Of a stretch of 64,000 nt of DNA, positions 22,720 through 31,591 are shown piece by piece (within the stretch, counting starts at the first letter, position 1; every line of letters starts with the position of its first letter). A program made the translations under genes and the position numbers. This DNA is from Arthrobacter sp. Y-9. Its GTDB lineage: Bacteria > Actinomycetota > Actinomycetes > Actinomycetales > Micrococcaceae. The DNA lies in NCBI RefSeq assembly GCF_029690065.1, contig NZ_CP121463.1, positions 3,410,001 to 3,474,000 on the forward strand, written 5' to 3'. Below the pieces are notes generated by a model. That model did not search any database and was not told where the DNA came from. It saw only the letters and a program-made list of their open reading frames with translations.

Positions 22720-23778
22720 TCAGCCGATGACGCGGCCGTGGCGCCAGTAGCCCATGAAGGCGACCTGCTTGCGGTCGATGCCGGCGTCGCGCACCAGGTA
22801 GCGGCGGATCTCCTTGACCACACCGGCCTCCCCGGCCACCCAGGCGTAGAACGGCAGAGCGCCGGAAGGTGCGCCCGGCACGCGTGTCGCCTCCACTTCA
22901 GACGGATCCAGCAGCTGCGGGGTGTCCCAGAGGATCTCGGCGTCGATGTTGACGTCCGCAGGCTCGGAGCCCGCCACGGCAGGCTTGCCGTCGGCCCCGA
23001 GCCGGGCGTGACCCGGAAGCGGGACGGCCCGGCGCACGGCCTCCTGCAGCACTTCGCCATGGGGACGGGAACGGCCCAGCGAGGCGCCACGCGCCAGCCA
23101 CGTGATCTCGATGTCCGCCGCGGTGCGCACATCCTGGAAGTCGCCCGCTTCCGGGACCTCCAGGAAGGCGTGGCCGCTCATGTAGGCGGGCAGGGTCTCC
23201 AGGATGGCGCAGATCGCGGGGACCGCGGTTTCGTCGCCGGCCAGGAGCACGCGCTGGGCCAGGCCCGGGCGCCACTCGATGCCGCCGTAGGTCTGCGCAG
23301 TGATGCAGTGCGCGGCCCGGTTGTTCGGCCCGATGATGGTCAGACGGTCGCCCGCCGTCGCCTGGGCGGCCCACGTCGCCGCGGGGCCGGCCTCGCCGTC
23401 GCCGTGCACGCCGTGCAGCACGAAGTCCACGTCGATCTCCGGGTAGGCCGCGTCGAGACGGGCCTGACGAACGGAGTAGGTGCGCATCGACCCGCGCTCC
23501 TCCTCCGGCAGCGCGAGCCACTGCTGGTACCAGCCCTCATCGTGCGCGTTGAACTCCGGGAGCGCGGCCCAGCCGTCGGCGGTCCGCGGCGGGATGATCA
23601 CCTTGATGCGGGCGTCCAGCAGCTCACCGTGCACGCCGAACTGGCGCAGGCTGTACCCGCCGAACGTGATCCGGCGGAAATTGGCGCCCAGATCCTGCAC
23701 CGCCGTCACCTGAACGGCGAAAGCGATGGCCATGGGTTCGACGGCGGCGGTGCCTGCCGTCACGGACGTTCCACTCAT
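22720..23778 (-). CDS. Siderophore-interacting protein (ferric-siderophore reductase, SIP/ViuB family)
   Basis: A 352-residue flavoprotein that reduces imported ferric-siderophores in the cytoplasm. The FAD-binding domain shows SMRTYSVRQARLD, a PGPAATWAAQATAGD-like segment (here EAGPAATWAAQATAGDRLTI) and LLAGDETAVPAICAILETLP; the C-terminal SIP domain ends AGEAGVVKEIRRYLVRDAGI and GYWRHGR, the family finish. It is the last gene of the operon, overlapping the upstream ATPase gene by 4 bp. It is expected to be iron-repressed through the IdeR-type box at 28012. Confidence 0.93.
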   Translation of the reverse strand: MSGTSVTAGTAAVEPMAIAFAVQVTAVQDLGANFRRITFGGYSLRQFGVHGELLDARIKVIIPPRTADGWAALPEFNAHDEGWYQQWLALPEEERGSMRTYSVRQARLDAAYPEIDVDFVLHGVHGDGEAGPAATWAAQATAGDRLTIIGPNNRAAHCITAQTYGGIEWRPGLAQRVLLAGDETAVPAICAILETLPAYMSGHAFLEVPEAGDFQDVRTAADIEITWLARGASLGRSRPHGEVLQEAVRRAVPLPGHARLGADGKPAVAGSEPADVNIDAEILWDTPQLLDPSEVEATRVPGAPSGALPFYAWVAGEAGVVKEIRRYLVRDAGIDRKQVAFMGYWRHGRVIG

Positions 23779-24587
23779 GCGCGGGCCTCCTCGCGTCGGG
23801 TGCTGTGGTGCCTGCCGATGGGGACGATCAAGGGGGTCCCGGAGACAGGGTCGAGCAGGACCTGGGATTCCAGGCCGAACACCTCGGACACCAGGTCCTG
23901 GGTGAAGACTTCCTGGGACGGACCCTGTGCCACGATCCGTCCTTCCTTCATGGCCACCACGTAGTGAGCGTAGCGCGCGGCCAGATTGAGGTCATGCAGC
24001 ACGATCGCCACCGTGGTCCCCCGGCGCTGGTTCAGCTCCGTGACCACGTCCAGGACCTCCACCTGGTGGGCCAGGTCGAGGTAGGTGGTGGGCTCGTCGA
24101 GCAGGAGCACATCGGTCTCCTGAGCCAGGGCCATGGCGATCCAGACCCGCTGCCGCTGGCCGCCGGACAGCTCGCTCACGGGGCGCTCGGCCAGCTCCAG
24201 CGTGCCGGTGACCTCGAGCGCCTGGTGGACGGCGGCGTCGTCGTCCGCACTGGCGCTCCGGAAGAAGCCCTGGTGCGGGTAGCGGCCACGGCCCACGAGC
24301 TCGCGGACCGTGATCGCGTCGGGCGCCAGCGGGTGCTGCGGCAGCAGGCCGAGTTCGCGGGCCAGATCGCGGGCCGCGCGGGTGTGGATGTCCTTGCCGT
24401 CCAGGGTCACCACGCCCTGCGCGGGCTTCAGCAGGCGGGACAGGCCCCGCAGCAGCGTGGACTTCCCGCAGGCGTTGGCCCCCACGATCATGGTGATCCG
24501 GCCCTCGGGCAGGGTGAGGGACAGGTCCTCCACGATCGCCCGGTCCTGGTACTGGAGCGTGATGTTCTGGGCGTTGAGCCGGCTCAT
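23775..24587 (-). CDS. Iron-siderophore ABC transporter ATP-binding protein (FepC-like)
   Basis: A 270-residue ATPase. Walker A GANACGKST (residues 36-44), Q-loop PQHPLAPDAIT, signature LSGGQRQRVWIAMALAQ, Walker B VLLLDEPTTYLDLAHQ and the switch His in IVLHDLNLAARY are all intact. The asparagine-alanine-cysteine Walker A variant is typical of FepC/FhuC iron-complex ATPases. Its ATG overlaps the stop of the permease upstream, and it overlaps the SIP gene by 4 bp. The frame is open further upstream, but similarity starts at MSRLNAQNI. Confidence 0.95.
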   Translation of the reverse strand: MSRLNAQNITLQYQDRAIVEDLSLTLPEGRITMIVGANACGKSTLLRGLSRLLKPAQGVVTLDGKDIHTRAARDLARELGLLPQHPLAPDAITVRELVGRGRYPHQGFFRSASADDDAAVHQALEVTGTLELAERPVSELSGGQRQRVWIAMALAQETDVLLLDEPTTYLDLAHQVEVLDVVTELNQRRGTTVAIVLHDLNLAARYAHYVVAMKEGRIVAQGPSQEVFTQDLVSEVFGLESQVLLDPVSGTPLIVPIGRHHSTRREEARA

Positions 24588-25753
24588 GCCGCCGCCTTTC
24601 GTGTCGTACGGTCCGCCCGCTGGGCGCGCCCGGCCGGGGCCACCAGAAGCCAGAGGAGGAAGGGGGCGCCGAGAGCGCCCGTGACGAGACCCACCGGGAG
24701 GACGGAGCCGCCCAGCAGGAGAGGCGCCAGATTGGCTCCCGCGAAGTCCGCGATCACCACGATCGCCGCGCCGCTCAGGGCCGCGGTCGGCAGTCCGGCC
24801 CGGGGGTCGAGCTGCCGGGCCAGCGGCAGGGACAGGAAGGCCACGAAGGCCAGCGGACCGGCCGCGGCGGTGCCGAACGCCGCCAGTGCGACGGCGACCA
24901 GCAGCAGCCCGAGGCGCGCGCGGGGGACGTTCACGCCCAGGCCCGCGGCGGCGTCGTCGCCCAGCTCCAGCACCCGCAACGGCCGGGACAGCCAGAGGAG
25001 GGCCGGGACCAGCACCACGAGGGCGAGCGTCAGCACCGTGATGCGCTCCCCCGACGCCGGGTTCAGCGAACCGGAGACCCACAGCAGGGCGTCGGCGGCG
25101 GTGCGGATGTCGGTGCGCGCCATGAGGAACTGCACCACGGCCTGAAGCGCCGCACCCACGCCGATGCCGGCCAGGATGAGCCGGAGGCCCGCGTTGCCGC
25201 CGCCCAGGCCGCCTCGCGAGAGCGAGTAGATCAGCAGCGCCACGGCGAGGGCGCCCACCAGCGCGGCCACCGAGACGGCCGCTCCGGACGCGCCGAACAG
25301 CACGATCGCGGCCACGGCGCTCGCGCTCGCACCGGAGCTCACGCCGATCACGTCGGGGCTGGCGAGGGGGTTGCGGAGCATGGTCTGGAAGGTCGCGCCG
25401 GACAGGCCGAACGCCAGGCCCGCCAGGGCGCCGAGGACGGCGCGCGGGATCTTGTTCTCCAGCACGATGAAACTGGCCCCCGGGATGCCCGGTTCGCCGC
25501 GGAGATTGCTCACCACGATGGTCACCAGGTCCGGGAACGTCACGGTGTAACTGCCGAGCAGGACGTACCCGAGCACCAGCAGCGGCACCAGGATCGCCAG
25601 GACCACGGTCAGCGGCCGCACACGGCGGCGGGCCTCACGCGGCGAGCGCACGACGGCGGCCGGCGCCTCCGCGCCGCCCTCCCGCGGGTGACCGCTCGCC
25701 GGAGCCGCGGGACCGGTGCCGGAGACCCTCGGGTCCGTGAGAGCCGGGCTCAT
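24584..25753 (-). CDS. Iron-siderophore ABC transporter permease (FepG-like)
   Basis: A 389-residue FecCD-family permease with about ten helices. The N-terminus has a Pro/Ala-rich cytoplasmic extension of about 45 residues before the first helix (TVVLAILVPLLVLGYVLLG). Family blocks: GLAFGLSGATFQTMLRNPLA, DVIGVSSGASASAVAAI and GPLAFVAFLSLPLARQ. It pairs with the preceding FepD-like protein to form the heterodimeric channel. Overlaps both neighbours by 4 bp. Confidence 0.94.
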   Translation of the reverse strand: MSPALTDPRVSGTGPAAPASGHPREGGAEAPAAVVRSPREARRRVRPLTVVLAILVPLLVLGYVLLGSYTVTFPDLVTIVVSNLRGEPGIPGASFIVLENKIPRAVLGALAGLAFGLSGATFQTMLRNPLASPDVIGVSSGASASAVAAIVLFGASGAAVSVAALVGALAVALLIYSLSRGGLGGGNAGLRLILAGIGVGAALQAVVQFLMARTDIRTAADALLWVSGSLNPASGERITVLTLALVVLVPALLWLSRPLRVLELGDDAAAGLGVNVPRARLGLLLVAVALAAFGTAAAGPLAFVAFLSLPLARQLDPRAGLPTAALSGAAIVVIADFAGANLAPLLLGGSVLPVGLVTGALGAPFLLWLLVAPAGRAQRADRTTRKAAA

Positions 25754-26892
25754 ACGCCCACCCCCTTGCCGCGTCGGAGGAGCAGGACGAAGACGGGGGC
25801 GCCGACCATCGCGGTCAGCACACCGGCCGGGATCTCGCCCGGCAGCACGACCACGCGGCCCAGGACGTCCGCCACGAGCACCAGGGCCGGAGCGGCCAGG
25901 AGCGTCGTCCCGAGGAGCCAGCGGTGATCCGGGCCCGTGAAGCGGCGCAGGGCGTGCGGGACGACCAGACCGACGAAGCCGATCGGCCCCGCGACGGCCG
26001 TGGCCCCACCGGCCAGCAGCACCACGGCGATGCCTGCCACCGCGCGGGTCAGGCCGACACGCTGGCCCAGGGCGCGGGCCGCGTCATCACCCATGGCGAG
26101 GCCGTTGAGCGGGCGGGCCATGCCGAGCGCCAGGACGGCCCCGACGGCCAGGAAGGGAAGAGCGGGGAGGACGGCGTCCCATTCGCGCGCGGCCACACTG
26201 CCGAGCTGCCAGAAACGGAAACGGTCCAGGGTGTCCTGCCGGGTCACGAGGGCCATGCTCATGAGGGAGTACAGCCCGGCCGAGAGGGCGGCGCCGGCGA
26301 GGGCGAGGGACAGCGGGGTGGGGCCGGAGCCGCTGCCGCCCTGGGCGCGTCCGGCGAACGTCGCCAGGACGTACACGAGCACCATGGCCACGGCCGCGCC
26401 GATCAAGGCGACCCAGAGGTACGCGCCCACGCTGGCGAGGCCCAGGAACTGGATGCCGAACACCACGGCGCACGCGGCGCCGGCATTGACGCCGAGGATG
26501 CCGGGGTCGGCCAGGGGGTTGCGGGTCACGCCCTGCATGAGGACGCCCGCCAGGCCGAGCGCCGCACCCGCGACGACGGCCAGCACGGTGCGCGGCAGCC
26601 GCGACAGCACGACGGCCTGGTCACCGTTGCCGGGGTCTGCCGCCGGGGCGAACGCGTGGCCGAGGGCGTCCAGGACCTCGGGGAACGGCACGGCCCGCGC
26701 GCCGACCGCCAGGGAGGCCAGGCAGGCCAGCCCCAGCAGGACGGCGAGGGTCAGCAGGAGGAGGCCGCGGCGTCGCGCGTCGCGGCCTTCCCCCGTGGCG
26801 GCCGTCCCCGGGGACGACGGAGTGTTCAGGCGCCGCACGGCGTCATCTCCTGTGTCCGTCCCGGAGGAGGGCCGTGCCTGAGTGAGGGACAC
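25750..26892 (-). CDS. Iron-siderophore ABC transporter permease (FepD-like)
   Basis: A 380-residue FecCD-family permease. Conserved stretches: LPRTVLAVVAGAALGLAGVL, the coupling-helix region LMQGVTRNPLADPGILGVN, and GPIGFVGLVVPHALRRFTGP. The GTG start at 26892 is 3 bp after the stop of the substrate-binding protein gene, consistent with one polycistronic message. The C-terminus ends MVGAPVFVLLLRRGKG, as usual for the family. Confidence 0.94.
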   Translation of the reverse strand: MSLTQARPSSGTDTGDDAVRRLNTPSSPGTAATGEGRDARRRGLLLLTLAVLLGLACLASLAVGARAVPFPEVLDALGHAFAPAADPGNGDQAVVLSRLPRTVLAVVAGAALGLAGVLMQGVTRNPLADPGILGVNAGAACAVVFGIQFLGLASVGAYLWVALIGAAVAMVLVYVLATFAGRAQGGSGSGPTPLSLALAGAALSAGLYSLMSMALVTRQDTLDRFRFWQLGSVAAREWDAVLPALPFLAVGAVLALGMARPLNGLAMGDDAARALGQRVGLTRAVAGIAVVLLAGGATAVAGPIGFVGLVVPHALRRFTGPDHRWLLGTTLLAAPALVLVADVLGRVVVLPGEIPAGVLTAMVGAPVFVLLLRRGKGVGV

Positions 26893-26895
26893 GGG

Positions 26896-27981
26896 CTACT
26901 TGCCGGCCTTCTCGGCCGCGGCCGCGATCTGGTCCAGCGTGGTGTCCAGGGCCCACGGGAGGCTCAGCGGGGAGGCCGCGGAGGTGGCGAGGGTGACCGT
27001 CTTGTCCTCGAACGCGACGAAGGCGCCCTTCTTGATGGCCGGAATCTGGCCGAGCAGCGGGTCCTTCTTGATGGCGTCGGTGGTCTTGGCGTCCGGCACC
27101 CAGGTGACGAAGACGTCGCTGGCGAGCTCGTTGGCCTTCTCCGCCGACCACGGCAGGAAGAACTCCTTGCTGCCCTTGCTCTTGTCCGCGACGACGGGCG
27201 CCAGGGTCATGCCGATGGAGGAGAGGAAACGCGGGCGGTTGTCGTTGGCGGTGTAGACGTTCACGCCGTCACCCTTGGCAGGCTCGAGGTTGCCGTAGAT
27301 GAAGGACTTGCCGGCGATCGCCGGGTGGGCGGCGGCCTTGTCCTTGATCTGCTGCTCGACGTTCTTGACCAGTTCGTTGGCCTCGGTCTCCTTGCCGAGG
27401 GCCTTGCCGATCATCGTGGTGGCGGTCTCCCAGGGGGTGCCCCAGGCGAGTTCCGGGTAGGCGACGACGGGTGCGATCTTGGAGAGCTTCTGGTAATCGT
27501 CCTTGCTCAGACCCGAGTAGGCGGCCAGGATGACGTCCGGGTTGGTCTTGGCCAGCTCGGTGAAGTTGATGCCGTCGGCCTCGGAGTACATGGCGGGGGC
27601 CTTGGCGGTGCCGAAGGAGGCGCCGAGCTTCTCCAGGGCGGCGTCCTTCCACGGGGTGGAGCCCTTGTCATTGCCGCCCCACTCGACCTTCGGAACGCCG
27701 ACCGGGACCACGCCGAGGGCGATGGCGACGTCGTCGTTGACCCAGGCCACGGTGGCGACGCGCTGCGGCTGCGCCTTGATGGTGGTCTCGCCGTACACGT
27801 GCTTGATGGTCACGGGGAAGGAGGCGGAGCTCGACTGCGCCGGTGCGCTGGTCGAGGCGGTGCCGCCGGCCGGGCCCGTGGCACAAGCCGCCAGGACGAC
27901 GGCGGACAGGGCGGCAGCGCCCAGGCCGGCTCCCGTCCGGAGCAGAGTGCGGCGGCTGGGCTGGTTGACGTCGGACGACAT
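26896..27981 (-). CDS. Iron-siderophore substrate-binding lipoprotein
   Basis: A 361-residue class III solute-binding protein (PF01497 type). The N-terminus has SRRTLLRTGAGLGAAALSA with a twin-arginine motif, followed by a lipobox VVLAAC, so it is probably exported by Tat and lipid-anchored outside the membrane. The core has PQRVATVAWVNDDVAIALG and DVILAAYSGLSKDDYQKLSKIAPVV. It would capture the ferric siderophore and hand it to the FepD/G-like channel. ATG 27981 follows GAGGAG. It is the first gene of the operon, directly behind the IdeR/DtxR box. Confidence 0.94.
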   Translation of the reverse strand: MSSDVNQPSRRTLLRTGAGLGAAALSAVVLAACATGPAGGTASTSAPAQSSSASFPVTIKHVYGETTIKAQPQRVATVAWVNDDVAIALGVVPVGVPKVEWGGNDKGSTPWKDAALEKLGASFGTAKAPAMYSEADGINFTELAKTNPDVILAAYSGLSKDDYQKLSKIAPVVAYPELAWGTPWETATTMIGKALGKETEANELVKNVEQQIKDKAAAHPAIAGKSFIYGNLEPAKGDGVNVYTANDNRPRFLSSIGMTLAPVVADKSKGSKEFFLPWSAEKANELASDVFVTWVPDAKTTDAIKKDPLLGQIPAIKKGAFVAFEDKTVTLATSAASPLSLPWALDTTLDQIAAAAEKAGK

Positions 27982-28011
27982 ACGGGCTCCTCGAGGAACA
28001 ATGAAAGGTGC

Positions 28012-28030
28012 TTAGGCAAGGCTAAGCTAT
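28012..28030 (-). promoter_or_regulatory. IdeR/DtxR iron box
   Basis: A 19-bp site, TTAGGCAAGGCTAAGCTAT, close to the DtxR/IdeR consensus TTAGG-TTAGGCTAA-CCTAA. It lies 31 bp upstream of the substrate-binding protein ATG, in the promoter position. Iron-loaded repressor should shut off the whole five-gene uptake operon. Confidence 0.87.
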
Positions 28031-28190
28031 TTCGGCGGCAAATACGTTAAGTTTTTATCACTTATTGCTCCGAGCTGGGAATCCTCCGTCGCCGATGTGA
28101 CGAAGCGCACATTCCACAGGGCGCGCTACACTGGAGAAGTCGGAAAAGACGCTTTCACATCCCGGTGCCGTCCGGGCAGAGGAGTTGAGC

Positions 28191-28280
28191 ATGCGCACCA
28201 GTACCGTGCCTCATGCCGCGGATCGCGGGGTGGCCGTCATGGCCTGCTGCGCACCCGTGCCCTCCTCCTCTCACCACTGA
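28191..28280 (+). CDS. Short Cys-Cys leader peptide upstream of the FBP gene
   Basis: A 29-codon reading frame with GAGGAG 6 nt before its ATG. It begins MRTSTVPHAA, contains adjacent cysteine codons TGC TGC in VMACCAPVP, and ends SSSHH and a stop. The position (108 bp before the FBP gene), the strong ribosome binding site and the cysteine pair resemble actinobacterial cysteine-responsive leader peptides such as those described in mycobacteria. Translation and function are inferred. The start MRTS...HA also resembles that class. Confidence 0.55.
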   Translation: MRTSTVPHAADRGVAVMACCAPVPSSSHH

Positions 28281-28356
28281 ACCGCCGGTTCCTCTTCGCT
28301 CAGACCCCGGGCATATCTCTGCCCGCCGGAGTCTTCCGGGCGAGCTCGCGGCGGTT
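28280..28356 (+). promoter_or_regulatory. Possible attenuator between leader peptide and FBP gene
   Basis: Overlapping stems: CGGGCA/TGCCCG (28308-28325) competes with a hairpin CCGGA-GTCT-TCCGG (28326-28339) extended by GCCCG/CGGGC, and an outer AACCGCCG/CGGCGGTT closes the whole (28280-28287 with 28349-28356). Mutually exclusive stems just after a leader stop are what ribosome-mediated attenuation would need. No clear T-run is present, so a translational rather than transcriptional mechanism is possible. Confidence 0.4.
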
Positions 28357-28387
28357 CTCCACCGACTCACCGTGAAAGCACAGAACC

Positions 28388-28885
28388 ATGCAGCAACCCA
28401 GCGCCCAGAAGATCCGCGCCTCCTTCATCAACGCCAGCCGCTCCGAGGCCTCCAAGCTCAACCTCCCCAAGGACTTCGACTCCCTGGACTGGGAGAACCT
28501 GGACTACCTCGGCTGGCGGGACCCCAAGATGCCCCTGCGCGGCTACCTCGTCCTGCCGTCCGACGACGGCAAGCTCACCTCCGTCCTGCTCCGGGCGCCC
28601 GAAGGCGGGGCCCGGAAGAACCGGTCCGTGCTCTGCGAACTCTGCCGGGCCGTTCACGCCAAGAACGACGTGTTCCTGTGGGTGGCCCGCCGCGCAGGCC
28701 AGTCCGGCCGTGACGGGAACACCGTCGGCACGTTGATCTGCGCCGACTTCGACTGCAGCGCCAACGTGCGCGTGGAGCCGCCGAAGAACGAGATCAACCC
28801 GGACCCCGCCGTCGTCGTGAAGGAACGCATCGTGGGCCTGAAGGAACGCGCCCAGCTGTTCCTGGACCGCGTCCAGGGCCTCTGA
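28388..28885 (+). CDS. FBP domain protein (EF-G-binding, treble-clef zinc finger)
   Basis: A 165-residue protein whose C-terminal half matches the FBP/EF-G-binding treble-clef zinc finger: paired cysteines in SVLCELCRAVH and in LICADFDCSANV, with VFLWVARRAG and VGTLICADF between them. Proteins of this group, including the FusB-type fusidic-acid protection factors, bind elongation factor G and help release it from the ribosome. The N-terminal 30 residues include QKIRASFINASRSEASKL. It is preceded by a leader peptide and possible attenuator, so expression may respond to translation state or cysteine. An effect on fusidic acid is inference only. Confidence 0.83.
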   Translation: MQQPSAQKIRASFINASRSEASKLNLPKDFDSLDWENLDYLGWRDPKMPLRGYLVLPSDDGKLTSVLLRAPEGGARKNRSVLCELCRAVHAKNDVFLWVARRAGQSGRDGNTVGTLICADFDCSANVRVEPPKNEINPDPAVVVKERIVGLKERAQLFLDRVQGL

Positions 28886-28930
28886 GGTTCGCGCCGGGGG
28901 CCGGGAGTCCAGGGTCAGGCAGAACTGGGT

Positions 28931-28997
28931 GAGTTCGCTATCGAGGGTGTGAGGTCGCTACACGATGTAGCGACCTCACACCCTCACTAGCGAACTC
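28931..28997. repeat. Long palindrome, family C (single copy)
   Basis: 32-nt arms at 28931-28962 and 28966-28997 with a 3-nt loop and only a 2-nt mismatch; the outer arm reads GAGTTCGCTA and the inner GTGTGAGGTCGCTACA. It lies between the convergent 3' ends of the FBP and FUSC genes. It has no T-tract. Confidence 0.9.
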
Positions 28998-29026
28998 GGC
29001 AGCAGGGGCGGGCACAAGACCCAGGG

Positions 29027-30166
29027 TCACGCCCGCCGGGACGCCACAACCCGCCGGAACACCGCCGGCGCGATCACCACGAGCAAGCCGACAGCCGATC
29101 CGATCACGGTGTCGATGAGCCGGTCGTGGAACAGCGCACCCGGCTCCACCGGAGCGACCAGGAGCGTGGACAGCAAGGCCAGCGGGGTCACGAGCACCTG
29201 TGCCAGGAAGTACTGCCGGGTGATCAGGAGTTCGACGCCGAACTGGCACAGCGCGATGAGCACCACCATCTGCCACACCTCCGGCCGGAGCGCCACGATC
29301 GCGCCGAGCACGGCGAGACCCACCACGGTGCCGAACACACGCTGAAGACCGCGGGTCACACGATGCCGGGTGGAATGCCCCACGAGCGGCACCACGGACG
29401 CGACCATGGCCCAGTAGTTGTGCCCGAAGCCGAGCGCCTGGCCCACCGCCGTCGCGACACAGCCCGCGATGGCCGGCGCCACGATGTATCCCACGGACTC
29501 GATCCACACCATGCGCTGTTCCGCGGGAGCCACCCGGATCCGCCAGACCCTCCGCAGCTCTTTCCAGTTCAGCGGCGTGCGATGGGACGGCCTGACCCGG
29601 GACAGGAGGCCGATGCCGAGGCACAGGGCGATCGTCAGGATCGAGGTCAGGGCCACCTCCCAGAGGGGCGGCTGATGCGGCACGGACGCGACGGCCGCGA
29701 AGGCGAAGATGTAGAACAGGGAACCCGCGGGCCGCAGATGCCACAGCCCCGCGATCACCGAACAGGCCCACGCGACGCCGGTGGTGACGGCGACGCTGAC
29801 CCAGGGGTCGAGGACCCCACCGGGGCTCTGCCGGGCCAGGAGCGTCGCGGCCATGAGCACCCCGAACATGAGGAGACCGGCCCGCGCCTGCGTGACCACA
29901 CGCATCCGGTGCGGTTCGTTACGGCCGTAGATGCCCGTGAACGCGGAGAAGTTGGCAAAGATCGCAAGGTCCAGACGTCCCGTCAGGACCAGCAGGAGCA
30001 GTGGCAGGAAGAGCCCGAGCGCCACGCGGGCGGCCGGGTGATGATCACGCCCCGCCGGCCCGATGCTGAACAGCATCTCCCGGAAGAACGAGCCCACGGC
30101 CCGTACGCGCCCTCCGGCGGCCCGGCCGTCGCCGGGCGCCTCGTCCAGTGCGCCGCTCCGAGTCAC
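29027..30166 (-). CDS. FUSC-family membrane protein
   Basis: A 379-residue membrane protein with about ten helices in two groups. The second half contains GFGHNYWAMVASVVPLVGHSTRHRVTRGLQRVFGTVVGL, the FUSC (fusaric acid resistance/aromatic acid exporter) signature repeat, and LCQFGVELLITRQYFLAQVLVTPLA. It likely exports aromatic or other organic acids; the substrate is not known. The GTG start at 30166 lies 7 bp after the rlmN stop, so the two are co-transcribed. Confidence 0.83.
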   Translation of the reverse strand: MTRSGALDEAPGDGRAAGGRVRAVGSFFREMLFSIGPAGRDHHPAARVALGLFLPLLLLVLTGRLDLAIFANFSAFTGIYGRNEPHRMRVVTQARAGLLMFGVLMAATLLARQSPGGVLDPWVSVAVTTGVAWACSVIAGLWHLRPAGSLFYIFAFAAVASVPHQPPLWEVALTSILTIALCLGIGLLSRVRPSHRTPLNWKELRRVWRIRVAPAEQRMVWIESVGYIVAPAIAGCVATAVGQALGFGHNYWAMVASVVPLVGHSTRHRVTRGLQRVFGTVVGLAVLGAIVALRPEVWQMVVLIALCQFGVELLITRQYFLAQVLVTPLALLSTLLVAPVEPGALFHDRLIDTVIGSAVGLLVVIAPAVFRRVVASRRA

Positions 30167-30173
30167 GTGCCGC

Positions 30174-31487
30174 TTACTCCGCCGCGGCGAGCTGCCCGCA
30201 GGCGCCGTCGATCTCCTTGCCGCGGGTGTCCCGCAGCGTGGTGGGCACGCCGGCGTCGCGCAGGGTGGCGACGAAGAGGTCCTGGATCTCCGGCTCGGAG
30301 GCCGTCCAGATCGAGCCGGGGGTCGGGTTCAGCGGGATCGGGTTCACGTGGACCCAGCCCCGGCCACGCCGGTTGAGCTTCTTGGCCAGGAGCGCGGCAC
30401 GCCAGGCATGGTCGTTCATGTCCTTGATGAGCGCATACTCGATGCTCACGCGGCGGCCGGTCTTGCGGAAGTAGTCGTACGCGGCGTCGATCGCCTCGTC
30501 CACGTTCCAGCGGTTGTTGACGGGGATCAGCTCGTCCCGGAGCTCGTCGTCCGGGGCGTGCAGGGACAGCGCGAACGTCACGGGGACATCCTCGTCCGCG
30601 AGCTTACGGATCGCCGGTACCAGCCCGACCGTGGACACCGTGATGTTGCGGGCGCTCATGCCGAGGCCCTGCGGGGACGGGTCGACGAAGCGGTGCACCG
30701 CCGCCATGACGCGCTTGTAATTGGCCAGCGGCTCACCCATGCCCATGAAGACGATGTTGGTGACGCGCTCGTCGTCGTGCTCCTTCTCGCCCAGCTCGCC
30801 CGCGGCGATGGCACGGTTCGCGGCCACCACCTGGTCCACGATCTCCGCCGTGGACATATTGCGGGTCAGGCCGGCCTGGCCCGTGGCGCAGAACGGGCAG
30901 TTCATGCCGCAGCCCGCCTGGGAGGAGACGCAGAGGGTGATGCGGCCGGGGTAGCGCATGAGCACGGACTCGACCAGCGCGCCGTCGAACAGCCGCCAGA
31001 GGAACTTGATGGTGTTGCCGTCATCCGTCCGGAGGCGGCGGACCTGCGTCAGGAGCGGCGGGAACATGGCCTCGACCAGTTCCTCACGGCCGGCCTTCGG
31101 CAGATCGCTCATCTGCTCGGGGTCCGTGGTCCAGTGCTGGAAGTAGTGCGTGGAGAGCTGCTTGGCGCGGAAGGCGGGCAGTCCTAGCTCCTTGAGCTTC
31201 GCGGCGCGCTCGTCCAGGGTCATGTCCGCGAGGTGCTGCGGCGGTTGCTTCACGCGCGGCGAGGCGAACTGCAGGAGCGGGCGGCCCTCGGTGGTGCGGG
31301 CCTGCTCCCAGCCTTCGGCCGCGGGGCGGACCTGCGGGCGGTCCTCGGTGAGGGCCACCTTCGCGACCGCTTCACCGTGTGCCGAACCCTGGATTTTGGC
31401 GGGCACGACGCCGGCACGCGCCGGGCGCGCGGAAGCCTTGCCGTTGCTGGGCGTTTCGGAGCTGGGGTTACGGGGTGAGGAAGCCAT
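30174..31487 (-). CDS. rlmN: 23S rRNA (adenine2503-C2)-methyltransferase RlmN
   Basis: A 437-residue radical-SAM enzyme that methylates C2 of A2503 in 23S rRNA and A37 in some tRNAs. The CxxxCxxC cluster ligands are in [27 protein letters not shown] is the GGEP-equivalent; the mechanism's second cysteine lies near the end in IDGACGQL. The N-terminus has a Lys/Arg/Ala-rich extension of about 75 residues before the family domain, longer than in E. coli. ATG 31487 follows GGAAGGTG. The frame is open upstream through a palindrome, but that part is not coding. Confidence 0.96.
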   Translation of the reverse strand: MASSPRNPSSETPSNGKASARPARAGVVPAKIQGSAHGEAVAKVALTEDRPQVRPAAEGWEQARTTEGRPLLQFASPRVKQPPQHLADMTLDERAAKLKELGLPAFRAKQLSTHYFQHWTTDPEQMSDLPKAGREELVEAMFPPLLTQVRRLRTDDGNTIKFLWRLFDGALVESVLMRYPGRITLCVSSQAGCGMNCPFCATGQAGLTRNMSTAEIVDQVVAANRAIAAGELGEKEHDDERVTNIVFMGMGEPLANYKRVMAAVHRFVDPSPQGLGMSARNITVSTVGLVPAIRKLADEDVPVTFALSLHAPDDELRDELIPVNNRWNVDEAIDAAYDYFRKTGRRVSIEYALIKDMNDHAWRAALLAKKLNRRGRGWVHVNPIPLNPTPGSIWTASEPEIQDLFVATLRDAGVPTTLRDTRGKEIDGACGQLAAAE

Positions 31488-31591
31488 CACCTTCCATTGT
31501 CCCACGGCTGCCCGGCGGCCCGACAGCTCCCGGGCCCCGGCCGACGCGCACCCCGCGGACGCCCCCGCCGGACCCGCTGCGACGAACACGT

